Below are positions 16,674-24,926 of a DNA stretch of 64,000 bases, in pieces. The DNA is taken from positions 424,073-488,072 of the forward strand of contig RCMX01000002.1 in the NCBI GenBank assembly GCA_004348925.1. The letters are read 5' to 3'. A program made the position numbers and the translations under genes. The stretch comes from Actinomycetota bacterium. GTDB lineage: Bacteria > Actinomycetota > Coriobacteriia > Anaerosomatales > Anaerosomataceae. How positions within the stretch are numbered: the first letter of the stretch is position 1; the number at the start of each line of letters is the position of its first letter. Below the pieces are notes generated by a model, which saw nothing but the letters and a program-made list of their open reading frames with translations, was not told where the DNA came from and ran no database searches.

Positions 16674-17831
16674 TCAGAGAGTGTTCTTGATGCGCTCGAT
16701 AGCCGCCTCGAGCCTGTCGTCGGGCGTGGTGAGGCTGATGCGAATGTACCCCTCGCCGCTCGGCCCGTACGCGCTGCCTGCGGCGACGATGACGTTCGCC
16801 TCGTCCAGGATCTTGCTGGCGAATCCGGCGGATGTGTAGCCCTCGGGAACCTTGGCCCAGACGTAGATCGTTGCCTTGGGGGTGGCGGCCTGAAGGCCGA
16901 TCTTGCCGAGCGCATCCATCACGAGGTCGCGCCGCCGCTGGTACATCGCGTTGAGTTCGACGATGGAATCCTGCGGACCCGTGAGCGCCTCGATGGCAGC
17001 GTCCTGGACCGCCGTGAACACACCTGAGTCGATGTTGCTCTTGACAGTACCGAACGCCTTGATGGCAGTGGCGTTGCCTACGGCGAACGCGACACGCCAG
17101 CCGGTCATGTTGTACGCCTTGCTGCAGCTGAAGAGCTCGATCGCGACATCCATCGCACCGGGACGTTCGAGCAGGCTCGGCGGACGATAGCCGTCGTAGC
17201 CGATCTCCGAGTACGCGTTGTCGTGCACCAGCAGCAGGTCATGCTCGCGTGCGAACGCGATGGCGCGGTCGAAGTACTCGGGCGGCGCGATTGCAGATGT
17301 CGGGTTGTTCGGGTACGACAAGAACATCATCTTCGCCTTCGCCAGAACATCGGCGGGCGTGCTCTCGAAGTCAGCGAGGAACCCGTTCTCCTCAGTCATG
17401 GGCATCCAGTGCGTGAGTCCGCCGGCGAGGATGCCGCCGGTGTGATAGACGGGATAGCCACAGCCCGGAACAAGGGTGTACTCGCCCGGATCGACGAATG
17501 CCGGGAACAGGTGCGCGATGCCTTCCTTGCTGCCGATGAGGGCGAGCGTCTCCGTATCGGGATCGACGTCGACGCCGAAGCGGTTCTTCATCCATTCGGA
17601 GGCCGCCTGGCGATACGCCTTCGAACCCGCGTACGACGGGTACTGGTGGTTCTTCGGATTGCGGATAGCCTTCGCCATCGCGTCGACGATATGCTCGGGC
17701 GTGGGGGTGTCAGGGTCACCGATGCCAAGAGAGATGACGTCGATTCCCTGCGCCTGCTTCGCCTCCTTCTTCCGGTCGATCTCGGCGAACAGATACGGCG
17801 GTAGGTTGGAGATGCGCTGGGCGGTCCTCAC
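16674..17831 (-). CDS. dapL: LL-diaminopimelate aminotransferase
   Basis: The product is 385 residues from a GTG with GGGGAG eight bases upstream. It is a class I/II PLP aminotransferase. Lys238 in SCSKAYNMTGWR is the Schiff-base lysine. SYPNNPTSA near 172-180 and DNAYSEIGYDGY near 204-215 are typical of DapL. DapL converts tetrahydrodipicolinate directly to LL-diaminopimelate, bypassing the acyl steps. It lies directly after dapF, whose product isomerises LL-DAP, so lysine and peptidoglycan DAP synthesis is probably by this short route. Confidence 0.9.
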   Translation of the reverse strand: MRTAQRISNLPPYLFAEIDRKKEAKQAQGIDVISLGIGDPDTPTPEHIVDAMAKAIRNPKNHQYPSYAGSKAYRQAASEWMKNRFGVDVDPDTETLALIGSKEGIAHLFPAFVDPGEYTLVPGCGYPVYHTGGILAGGLTHWMPMTEENGFLADFESTPADVLAKAKMMFLSYPNNPTSAIAPPEYFDRAIAFAREHDLLLVHDNAYSEIGYDGYRPPSLLERPGAMDVAIELFSCSKAYNMTGWRVAFAVGNATAIKAFGTVKSNIDSGVFTAVQDAAIEALTGPQDSIVELNAMYQRRRDLVMDALGKIGLQAATPKATIYVWAKVPEGYTSAGFASKILDEANVIVAAGSAYGPSGEGYIRISLTTPDDRLEAAIERIKNTL

Positions 17832-17859
17832 GGTGGTGGCTCCCCTTCACGGTCGACAT

Positions 17860-17884
17860 GAACGTCGGCGACCCGCCGACGTTC
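17860..17884 (-). promoter_or_regulatory. Strong dyad between dapF and dapL
   Basis: GAACGTCGGCG-ACC-CGCCGACGTTC is a perfect eleven-base-pair stem with a three-base loop. A TACAGT just upstream on the - strand could be a -10 element, which would put the stem at the very 5' end of the dapL transcript. It may also stop dapF readthrough, though no U-run follows. Confidence 0.45.
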
Positions 17885-17939
17885 GGAACACTGTAGCAGA
17901 ACCATGTTTCACATGCGGCTCAAGATCAGCGAGGGTTCG

Positions 17940-18818
17940 CTAGTCGCACGAATCCTCGTCGTCCTCGGGCAGATGTATCACGCCCGAGAACACCTCTGCA
18001 GCAGACCCCGTCATGTAGACGTGATCATCATCATCCCAGCGGATGAGCAGCTCGCCGCCGGGTAGCTCGACCGTCGCACTCCGGCCGGTCCGGCAACTCA
18101 GGACGGCCGCTACCAGCGTTGCGCAGGCACCTGTGCCGCAGGCGAGCGTCTCACCCACGCCACGCTCCCACACGCGGGCGCGCAGCGTTCCGGCATCCAC
18201 GAACTGCACGAACTCCACGTTCGTCTGCCGCGGAAACGCGTGATGGGTCTCGATAGCAGGACCGACGGTCGTGACCGGTGCGGTGTCGACGTCTTCGACC
18301 CAGACGATAGCATGAGGGTTGCCCATGCTCACGGCCGTGATGGCGAAGGTGCCGAGATCGGTCTCAAGTGCGCAGTCATACACCATCTCACCGTCGAAGG
18401 TCGTCGGGATCAGCCCCGGTGTCAGCACGGGCTCGCCCATGTCCACGGTCGCCGAGTAGAGCCTGCCCTCGTAGTCGCGTGTGAATGTGACGGGCTTGAG
18501 TCCGCCGAGCGTCTGGATGACCAGTGATTCGGTATCGGGAGCGACAAGTCCGCGGTCGACGACGTACTTCGCGAAGCAGCGTGCGCCGTTGCCGCACATC
18601 TCGGCGAGCGATCCGTCTGCATTGTGGTAGAGCATGTAGTAGTCGGCGGCAGGATCGGTCGCCGGACGAACGAGTATGACGCCGTCAGCGCCAACACCGA
18701 AGTGCCTGTCACACAGCCAGGTGACCGCATCGGGATCGAGATCCCACAGCTCGTCAAGGTCTTCGATGAACACGAAATCGTTGCCCAGGCCGTTCATCTT
18801 GGTGAACGTAAGATCCAC
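17940..18818 (-). CDS. dapF: Diaminopimelate epimerase
   Basis: The start is the GTG at 18818 with AGGGA upstream; the longer frame would run into miaA. The product is 292 residues, the usual size. It carries the two catalytic cysteine motifs, EMCGNGARCFAKY and LACGTGACA, that act as general base and acid. It interconverts LL- and meso-diaminopimelate for lysine and peptidoglycan. It starts 23 bases after the miaA stop. Confidence 0.95.
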   Translation of the reverse strand: MDLTFTKMNGLGNDFVFIEDLDELWDLDPDAVTWLCDRHFGVGADGVILVRPATDPAADYYMLYHNADGSLAEMCGNGARCFAKYVVDRGLVAPDTESLVIQTLGGLKPVTFTRDYEGRLYSATVDMGEPVLTPGLIPTTFDGEMVYDCALETDLGTFAITAVSMGNPHAIVWVEDVDTAPVTTVGPAIETHHAFPRQTNVEFVQFVDAGTLRARVWERGVGETLACGTGACATLVAAVLSCRTGRSATVELPGGELLIRWDDDDHVYMTGSAAEVFSGVIHLPEDDEDSCD

Positions 18819-18841
18819 GATGAGGTCCCTTCGGATCGAAT

Positions 18842-19813
18842 CTACTGTCGCATCTCGCCAGGTACCGAGGATTCTATCAGCTTGAGCACACCTGCGACCG
18901 GCTCGAAGCCTGACAGTCCGGTGACATCCAGCCACTGTATGCGCGGATCGCCACGGAACCAGGTGAGCTGGCGCTTCGCGTAGCGACGGGTGGCCTGTTT
19001 GATGGCAGCTGCCGCATCGGCAAGCGTGCTCTCCCCTTCGAGCACCGGGATGATCTCCTTGTAGCCGATGGCCTGCGTCGCCGTGAGAGCATCGCGATAC
19101 CCTGCGCTGAGCAAGTCGGCGACCTCGGCGGCGATCCCGGCGTCGATCATTCCGTCCACCCGGGCGTCAATACGGGCGTACAGCTCGCGTCGATCCATCG
19201 TAAGGCCCACGAAGGTGGTCGGATACCAGGGGTCCCGTGCCGAGAACCGCTCGGCCTGCTCCGCATACGAGGTACCGCCTTCGGCCATCTCCAGCGCTCG
19301 GATCACGCGTCGAGTGTTGTTGGGGTGGATGGCGGCCGCGGCGGCCGGGTCGATCTCGGCGAGTCGAGCGTGCATGCCGGGCGCGCCGAGCTCGTCGGCG
19401 AGCGCTTCGAGCCGCGCGCGCTCCGGCGTCGTGCGTTCGCCCGTCGGGAACTCCCAGTCGTCGAGTGCGGCGCGAACGTAGAGGCCGGTCCCTCCGCAGA
19501 CCACCGGGACCTTATGGCGAGCGGCGACGCTATCGATCGCTGCACGCGCATCACGCTGGTAGAGAGCCGCCGAGTACGGGGTGCCCGGCTCGACGAGATC
19601 GACGCAGTGGTACGGGACTCTCCGGGCAGCGGGTGCCGGCTTCGCAGTGCCGATATCCATGCCGCGATACACCTGCATCGAGTCGGCGCTGATCAGCTCG
19701 CCGCCGATGCTCCTTGCGAGTTCCTCGGCCACATCGGTCTTGCCGACGCCTGTAGGTCCGACGATCGCTATGACCTTCGGACGTTCGGCAGTGTCGACCA
19801 CCCGGCTCGACAT
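18842..19813 (-). CDS. miaA: tRNA dimethylallyltransferase
   Basis: The product is 323 residues from the ATG at 19813; an in-frame TTG at 19834 is less likely. The P-loop GPTGVGKT near residues 18-25 and SADSMQVYRGMDIGTAKP are diagnostic of MiaA. It adds a dimethylallyl group to A37 of tRNAs reading UNN codons. MiaB, encoded four genes upstream, then methylthiolates the same base. The preceding gene's stop is just two bases before the start. Confidence 0.95.
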   Translation of the reverse strand: MSSRVVDTAERPKVIAIVGPTGVGKTDVAEELARSIGGELISADSMQVYRGMDIGTAKPAPAARRVPYHCVDLVEPGTPYSAALYQRDARAAIDSVAARHKVPVVCGGTGLYVRAALDDWEFPTGERTTPERARLEALADELGAPGMHARLAEIDPAAAAAIHPNNTRRVIRALEMAEGGTSYAEQAERFSARDPWYPTTFVGLTMDRRELYARIDARVDGMIDAGIAAEVADLLSAGYRDALTATQAIGYKEIIPVLEGESTLADAAAAIKQATRRYAKRQLTWFRGDPRIQWLDVTGLSGFEPVAGVLKLIESSVPGEMRQ

Positions 19814-19814
19814 G

Positions 19815-21179
19815 CTAGTGATACCGGTCCACAAGGAACCGTTCCAGCCGGACGCGTTCGCCGGGCGAGATTCCCGCTTTCCGCATCGCGATCGCTACCT
19901 GCTGCTCCGGGGTGTCCACGCCTTCCAGGTCCGGGAGGAGCAATCCGCGACGCCAGTCGGCGGTGACAATGACGCCGTACCGCGATGGGTGGAGGTCCTG
20001 GAACTCGGCAGGCTCAGGCTCATGCAGGACATCCACTGAGATATCGAGGTCCGCGAGCTCGCCGGATGTGAGTTCAGGGAAGCGAGGATCGGCGGTCGCC
20101 GCCTGAATGGCGTTGTGGACGATCTCCTCCGCGAGCGTGGCGGCAGTCGGAGCGATGGTGCCGATGCACCCGCGAAGATCATGCTCACGATGGAGACTTA
20201 CGAACGCTCCTGCACGCGTGCCGAGGAGCCCTTCGGGACTGCCCGGCTCGATCACCCGTCTCTCCCGCACGTAGGTCTCCACCGCTCTTCGCGCCAGAGC
20301 GACAGGCTCAGACTCGTCGCTCCCGGGAAGCCCGCCTTTGGCGCCGACCTCCGGGGTGAGCAGACGGTCGAGCAGCGCGGGTTCGGCGGCCAGTGCCGTA
20401 AGATACCCGACGCCCCACGGACTCTCGTAGGACAGCGCCGTGGTCGCAGCTCCCGGTATCACGCCGCCGAGCGTGATGAACGAGCGCAAGCCGCACTCCC
20501 CCGCCGCCTCGACGAGCGCAGGATCGATGCTCATGAGCGCATCGAAATCCCCGCGTCCGATAAGGTCGACCAGCGTCTGATCGAACTCGGCTGCGCGGGG
20601 CGAGTATCCGGCAGGCGCCCCCTCCTTGAGCCGGTGGCTGCAATCCCCGCTGGCCACGAACGCGATGCGGCGGCCGATTCTGTCGGCGGTTGCGGCGATG
20701 ATCTGGCCGAGCCGCCTGTGCAGTCGATATGAGAGCCACGAGAGCGAGATGTTCACGATCGGCCAGCGGCCTGTCGGGTCGAGGAAGCTCATCGGAACAA
20801 GCACCCCATGGTCGAGGAGCCCGGGTTCAAGCGCAGGTGCGATAGAGCGGTCGATGGCGTCGATCGCTTCGCCACCGAGTGCATCGAGCAGTGCACTGGC
20901 GAACGCTACGTCAGTGGCGTATGAGTACCGTGCACCTGCAGCCCCGAAGCGATCGAACGAGCCGCTCGTTCTTGGTGCGGTGTCGATGACGAAGGCGTCC
21001 TGCGCCGCGGGGCTGTGCGGTGACATGATCACGACCGTCTCCGGGTCGAATGCATCCAGAACGCGAGCCGCGCGCCGGAGCGCTTCCATGGATGCGGCGG
21101 TGACGCTCGAGTCCTGGCCGCCCACTGTGGGCACCATGATCGGCGGATGCGGCGCGATGATTCCGAGGATATCGACCAT
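19815..21179 (-). CDS. LigB-type extradiol dioxygenase-like domain fused to an AMMECR1 domain
   Basis: The start at 21179 has GGGAGGT eleven bases upstream; the product is 454 residues. The N-terminal ~270 residues resemble class III extradiol ring-cleavage dioxygenases (IIAPHPPIMVP; VIMSPHSP; a metal-type histidine in SGDCSHRLKEG). The C-terminal ~170 residues are an AMMECR1 domain, with LRGCIGTI and DPRFPELTSGELADLDISVDVL. AMMECR1, Memo-like and radical SAM proteins form the widely conserved but functionally obscure AmmeMemoRadiSam set; the A and B parts seem fused here. It lies between miaB and miaA. A role in RNA or base modification is a guess. Confidence 0.85.
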   Translation of the reverse strand: MVDILGIIAPHPPIMVPTVGGQDSSVTAASMEALRRAARVLDAFDPETVVIMSPHSPAAQDAFVIDTAPRTSGSFDRFGAAGARYSYATDVAFASALLDALGGEAIDAIDRSIAPALEPGLLDHGVLVPMSFLDPTGRWPIVNISLSWLSYRLHRRLGQIIAATADRIGRRIAFVASGDCSHRLKEGAPAGYSPRAAEFDQTLVDLIGRGDFDALMSIDPALVEAAGECGLRSFITLGGVIPGAATTALSYESPWGVGYLTALAAEPALLDRLLTPEVGAKGGLPGSDESEPVALARRAVETYVRERRVIEPGSPEGLLGTRAGAFVSLHREHDLRGCIGTIAPTAATLAEEIVHNAIQAATADPRFPELTSGELADLDISVDVLHEPEPAEFQDLHPSRYGVIVTADWRRGLLLPDLEGVDTPEQQVAIAMRKAGISPGERVRLERFLVDRYH

Positions 21180-21211
21180 GACGAACACCTCCCGGGTTCC
21201 TACGTGCGTTC

Positions 21212-22543
21212 TTACCCTTCGATGTGTCCCGAGAGGAACCACGTCTGTGCTTCGTCGATCACGACGCGAACGAAGGTGCCGCCGAGAGATGCGGCGCTCG
21301 TGCCGTCAGGCAGGGGCGCGTGCACGACCTTGTTGCTTTCGGTGCGACCGGTGATGACGCTTGCGTCTCGCCGGGATGTGCCCTCGACGAGCACCTCCTG
21401 GGTCGTCCCTACGAACCGCTGGTTCTTGGCGAAGGCTGAAGCCTGCACGACGGTGATGAGCCGATCGAACCGCTCCTGCATCACCTCGCGCGAGACCGTG
21501 TCTTCGAGCTCGGCCGCCGGCGTGCCGTCGCGCGGCGAGTACAGGAACGTGAACGCCTGGTCGACGTGCGTGCGCCGGACAAGGTCGAGCGTCTGTTCGA
21601 AATCCGCGTCAGTCTCGCCCGGGAAGCCCACGATCACGTCGGTGGATATGGCGAGGTCGGGCATCTCGGCGTAGAGACGGTCCACAAGCGCCAGGTACGA
21701 CTCACGCGTATAGCGCCGGTTCATCGCCGCGAGAATGCGGTTCGAGCCGCTCTGAACCGGCAGATGAAGGTAGCGGCATACTTCGGGGACCGACGCCATG
21801 ACGGAGATCGTTTCCTCCGACAGGTCCTTCGGATGGCTCGTCACAAACCGGAGGCGGCGTACTCCGGATGCTGCGACGCGGCGCAGCGCCTCCGGGAAGC
21901 GCGGCTCGCCGTACAGATCCCGACCGTATGAGTTCACGTTCTGTCCGAGCAGCGTGATCTCGACCACTCCGTCGGCAACAAGCTTCTCGGCCTCGGCAAC
22001 GATCGCCTCGATGGGACGGGAGCGCTCCCGGCCCCGGACGTACGGAACGATGCAGTACGTGCAGAAGTTGTCGCACCCGACGGTGATCGGGAGCCATGCG
22101 TGCCAGGGGTGTTCCCTCGCCGACGGAAGGTCGCTTGCGAACGTGGTGCCCTCTGACAGCACTTCGACGGTCGGTCTTCGGGAGTCGGCGGCGCTTGCGA
22201 TGAGCGAAGGCAGACTTCCCACATTGTGCGTGCCGAAGACGATGTCAACGTGCGGCAGGTACGAAAGGAGCGTCTCGCCGTCGCGTTGGCCGATGCACCC
22301 GCCGACGGCGATGATCACGTCAGGATTGTCACCGGTCTTCGCGGCCTTCAACGACGAGACATGACCGCGCAGCCGCTCCTCGGCGCCCTCTCGGACGGCG
22401 CAGGTATTGAAGACGACGACGTCGGCGATATCCGGCGTCTCAGCCTCGCGCAGTCCGAGTTCGCTCTCGAGCATTCCGGCGATTCGTTCGGAATCGTGCT
22501 TGTTCATCTGACAACCGAACGTGCGTACAAAGTACGTCTTCAC
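21212..22543 (-). CDS. miaB: tRNA-2-methylthio-N6-dimethylallyladenosine synthase
   Basis: The product is 443 residues from a GTG that overlaps the PHP gene stop (GTGA). The UPF0004 domain starts with TFGCQMNKHDSE and carries one 4Fe-4S cluster. The radical SAM triad is CDNFCTYC near residues 155-162. A TRAM domain closes the C-terminus. It adds the methylthio group to i6A37 of tRNA made by MiaA. The window also has RimO, its paralogue acting on ribosomal protein S12. Confidence 0.95.
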   Translation of the reverse strand: MKTYFVRTFGCQMNKHDSERIAGMLESELGLREAETPDIADVVVFNTCAVREGAEERLRGHVSSLKAAKTGDNPDVIIAVGGCIGQRDGETLLSYLPHVDIVFGTHNVGSLPSLIASAADSRRPTVEVLSEGTTFASDLPSAREHPWHAWLPITVGCDNFCTYCIVPYVRGRERSRPIEAIVAEAEKLVADGVVEITLLGQNVNSYGRDLYGEPRFPEALRRVAASGVRRLRFVTSHPKDLSEETISVMASVPEVCRYLHLPVQSGSNRILAAMNRRYTRESYLALVDRLYAEMPDLAISTDVIVGFPGETDADFEQTLDLVRRTHVDQAFTFLYSPRDGTPAAELEDTVSREVMQERFDRLITVVQASAFAKNQRFVGTTQEVLVEGTSRRDASVITGRTESNKVVHAPLPDGTSAASLGGTFVRVVIDEAQTWFLSGHIEG

Positions 22544-23373
22544 GATCGACGCCCCGTCCGAGATGCAGCGAATCGCATGAATGACCGGAGGGCTTCATCG
22601 GTGAGGCCACCGTCGCCAAGACGGGTGCGCCCCTCGCCCGGACCATGGAAGTCAGAACCGCCTGTGATCGCCATCTCGAATCGTGTGGCGACGGCCAGAA
22701 GACGCTCCCGATCGGAAGGGCCCTGCTGTGCGTGGAAGACCTCGATCCCGTCCAGCCCGTCGTGCCGAAAACGCTCGATCAGGTCCTCGGCTCCGCTCAC
22801 AGACGGATGAGCGAGAACGGCCAAACCACCCGCACCTTTGATCGTGGCGATGACCGATCCTGGCGAAGCCACCGGCTTCGCAACGTAGAAAGGCTTGCCT
22901 CGGCCGATCAATCGGTCGAATGCGGCTCCTGTCGTAGGGACGTGGCCGGCATCGACGAGCGCACGGGCGATATGCGCCCGACCGACGCTACCACCCGCCG
23001 TTCGAGCAAGCACGTCATCAAGAGATACAGCGTAGCCGGCGTCAGCAAGGACGCGAACGAGCTCTCGTGCGCGGTCGAGCCGGGTCTGGCGCAGCGTCGC
23101 GAGGTGCGCGAGGAGGCCCTCATCCGCGTGGTCGACAAAGTAGCCGAGGATGTGGACGGAGCGCCCGTCCGTCTCGGCGGAGAGCTCGACAGCCGGGATG
23201 ACGTCGACGCCGAGAGCTGCTCCTGCGCTCATGGCCGAAGCGACACCATCGACGGAGTCATGGTCGGAAACGGCAATCGTCTCGATGCCTTCGGCGCGCG
23301 CAAGCTCGACGAGCTCGGTGGGACTGAGCGTGCCGTCAGAGGCCGTGGAGTGGATGTGTAGGTCTGCAGGCAC
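22540..23373 (-). CDS. PHP-domain phosphoesterase
   Basis: The GTG at 23373 gives 277 residues and avoids overlap with spoVS; no strong SD is visible, so the start is tentative. The PHP metal motifs are clear: ADLHIHSTASDG, SDHDSVDG, and the late GGSDFHGPGEG. Such proteins (YciV/RnmA-like) are 3',5'-nucleoside bisphosphate phosphatases or 5'-3' exonucleases on short RNA. Its place before miaB fits an RNA-related role. Confidence 0.85.
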   Translation of the reverse strand: MPADLHIHSTASDGTLSPTELVELARAEGIETIAVSDHDSVDGVASAMSAGAALGVDVIPAVELSAETDGRSVHILGYFVDHADEGLLAHLATLRQTRLDRARELVRVLADAGYAVSLDDVLARTAGGSVGRAHIARALVDAGHVPTTGAAFDRLIGRGKPFYVAKPVASPGSVIATIKGAGGLAVLAHPSVSGAEDLIERFRHDGLDGIEVFHAQQGPSDRERLLAVATRFEMAITGGSDFHGPGEGRTRLGDGGLTDEALRSFMRFAASRTGRRS

Positions 23374-23384
23374 GGGAAACGCCG

Positions 23385-23660
23385 CTAGGAGTGGTGCATC
23401 GGGCGAGGTTCCACGAGCAGACGGATCGCCGTGCGTTCTTCGCCGTTTATCTCGATGTCGGCGAATGCAGGGCTGCATACGAGGTCCACGCCCGTGGGGG
23501 CAACGAATCCGCGCGCGATCGCGATGGCCTTGATCGCCTGATTGAGTGCGCCTGCGCCCACTGTCTGGATCTCGACGACTCCGTCTTCGCGGATGACGCC
23601 AGCCAGGGCGCCCGCGACGGAGTTAGGGCTGGACTTACTCGAGACCTTCAGGACTTCCAC
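23385..23660 (-). CDS. spoVS: Stage V sporulation protein S (SpoVS/Alba-like)
   Basis: The start is the GTG at 23660 with GGGAGG upstream; the product is 91 residues, close to the 86 of the Bacillus protein. The family core is nearly unchanged: LKVSSKSSPNSVAGALAG, GAGALNQAIKAIAIARGFV, GEERTAIRLLVEPR. SpoVS has an Alba-like fold, so nucleic acid binding is likely. It sits downstream of rny as in Bacillus. The window has no other sporulation-specific genes. Confidence 0.93.
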   Translation of the reverse strand: MEVLKVSSKSSPNSVAGALAGVIREDGVVEIQTVGAGALNQAIKAIAIARGFVAPTGVDLVCSPAFADIEINGEERTAIRLLVEPRPMHHS

Positions 23661-23804
23661 TGGTGCCTCCCACGCTGCAACTATGCGTCGGCGATAGTTC
23701 GACAGGAACGACGGTGCTGGTGCGACTGCTGGTTCGAAGGGTGTGCGGAAGACCGCGCGTTCAAGTATAGACCAATGGCACGCATTAGGCACCGTGGGCC
23801 GGAT

Positions 23805-24890
23805 CTAGTCGTCCTTCTCCACCGAGAATCGCACTCTGATCTCATTCGATCCAACCGTGACCTTCGGCTCGCCCTTGAGGTTGAGGTAGTAGCGCTCCGA
23901 GATGATGTCGAATGCCTTCTCGAGTTCACGTCGGAAGGAGTCCAGATCCGCATGGTGAATGCGAAGCGAGCGTCGGTCGCGGTAGATGTCAGGCGCCGAC
24001 GGGGCCGCCGGTTCATCTTCGACCACCGCCTGGGCCACGACGGGATCGAGGGGCGCCAGGTCTCCCGCGAGGACGCGATGCGCGGTGCGCTCGGAGATGG
24101 CCAGCCCGAGCTCATCGGCGATCTCGACCAGCTCCGCGGCGTCTGCGCCAAGCGCGGGTCGGTGCCACACCAGCATGCGCGAACGGTCATCACAGAACAT
24201 CAGATCAGACGTGTCCAGCAGGTCACGTGCCGTCCAGTGCAAGGTCGCGAGGATCTCGGTCGGTGAGCCGAGGTAGAGATCGATCTCGGGATGCTCGCAC
24301 GCGAATTCCACAACACGGCGAATGATGTTGTGCGGCCCGCGCATCACCTTCAGGCGGCCATCGCCGGGGTCGCGATCGACAACCGGCCAGGTCGACTGGT
24401 CGGCGCGTTCAGGCAGCGAGGTCACGACGTCAGCGATTACCCGGAGCGCCATGCCGCGATGCACGTCCGAGCTTGCGATGGCGATCGAAGAGACATTCGA
24501 CTTCACCGAGAAGAGCGCCATGCCTCGGCCATGGACTCCCCAGCGGTCCATGACCATGGTTTCGAGCTTGCTTGTGACACGAGGCTCGAAGATGGCGTCG
24601 TGGAGCTGGGGAGGCACACCGATGCCATCATCTATGACAGTCATCGTGCGCGTGTCGCCGTCACGGCTGGTAGCGACGAAGATGCGTTGAGCGTGGGCGT
24701 CTCGAGAGTTCCGAAGGAGCTCGACAACGACATCCTCGAAGGATCTGATGTCATGCTTTGCCTGGCGTCGCTCGGCCTCAGAGATCTTGAGTCGTACGAA
24801 GCCGTCGCCAAGATTCTCTTCGACCTTGAGATACGCGTCACCGGAGACGGTTGAAACGAACTCTATGAGCTTATCGGCGTCATCCGCCAT
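23805..24890 (-). CDS. GHKL-type ATP-binding protein of unknown function
   Basis: The product is 361 residues with a histidine-kinase/Hsp90-like ATP fold. The N-box is ELLRNSRDAHA near residue 58, the G1 box DDGIGVPP near 86, and the G2 region GVHGRGMALFSV near 118. There is no dimerisation/phosphoacceptor domain and no transmembrane segment, so it is not a normal sensor kinase. The C-terminal half is unrecognised and ends in a conserved-looking strand (VTVGSNEIRVRFSVEKDD). It occupies the place of ymdB between rny and spoVS in Bacillus. It may be an MutL/MORC-like or switch ATPase. Confidence 0.8.
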   Translation of the reverse strand: MADDADKLIEFVSTVSGDAYLKVEENLGDGFVRLKISEAERRQAKHDIRSFEDVVVELLRNSRDAHAQRIFVATSRDGDTRTMTVIDDGIGVPPQLHDAIFEPRVTSKLETMVMDRWGVHGRGMALFSVKSNVSSIAIASSDVHRGMALRVIADVVTSLPERADQSTWPVVDRDPGDGRLKVMRGPHNIIRRVVEFACEHPEIDLYLGSPTEILATLHWTARDLLDTSDLMFCDDRSRMLVWHRPALGADAAELVEIADELGLAISERTAHRVLAGDLAPLDPVVAQAVVEDEPAAPSAPDIYRDRRSLRIHHADLDSFRRELEKAFDIISERYYLNLKGEPKVTVGSNEIRVRFSVEKDD

Positions 24891-24926
24891 GCCCTGGTCG
24901 CTCCTCTCCGTCTCCGGTGCGTGTGA

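Noticed and set aside
23376..23478. N-terminal extension of the PHP protein
   Set aside because: It would lie inside spoVS and has the composition of a shadow frame; the PHP domain starts right after the GTG at 23373.
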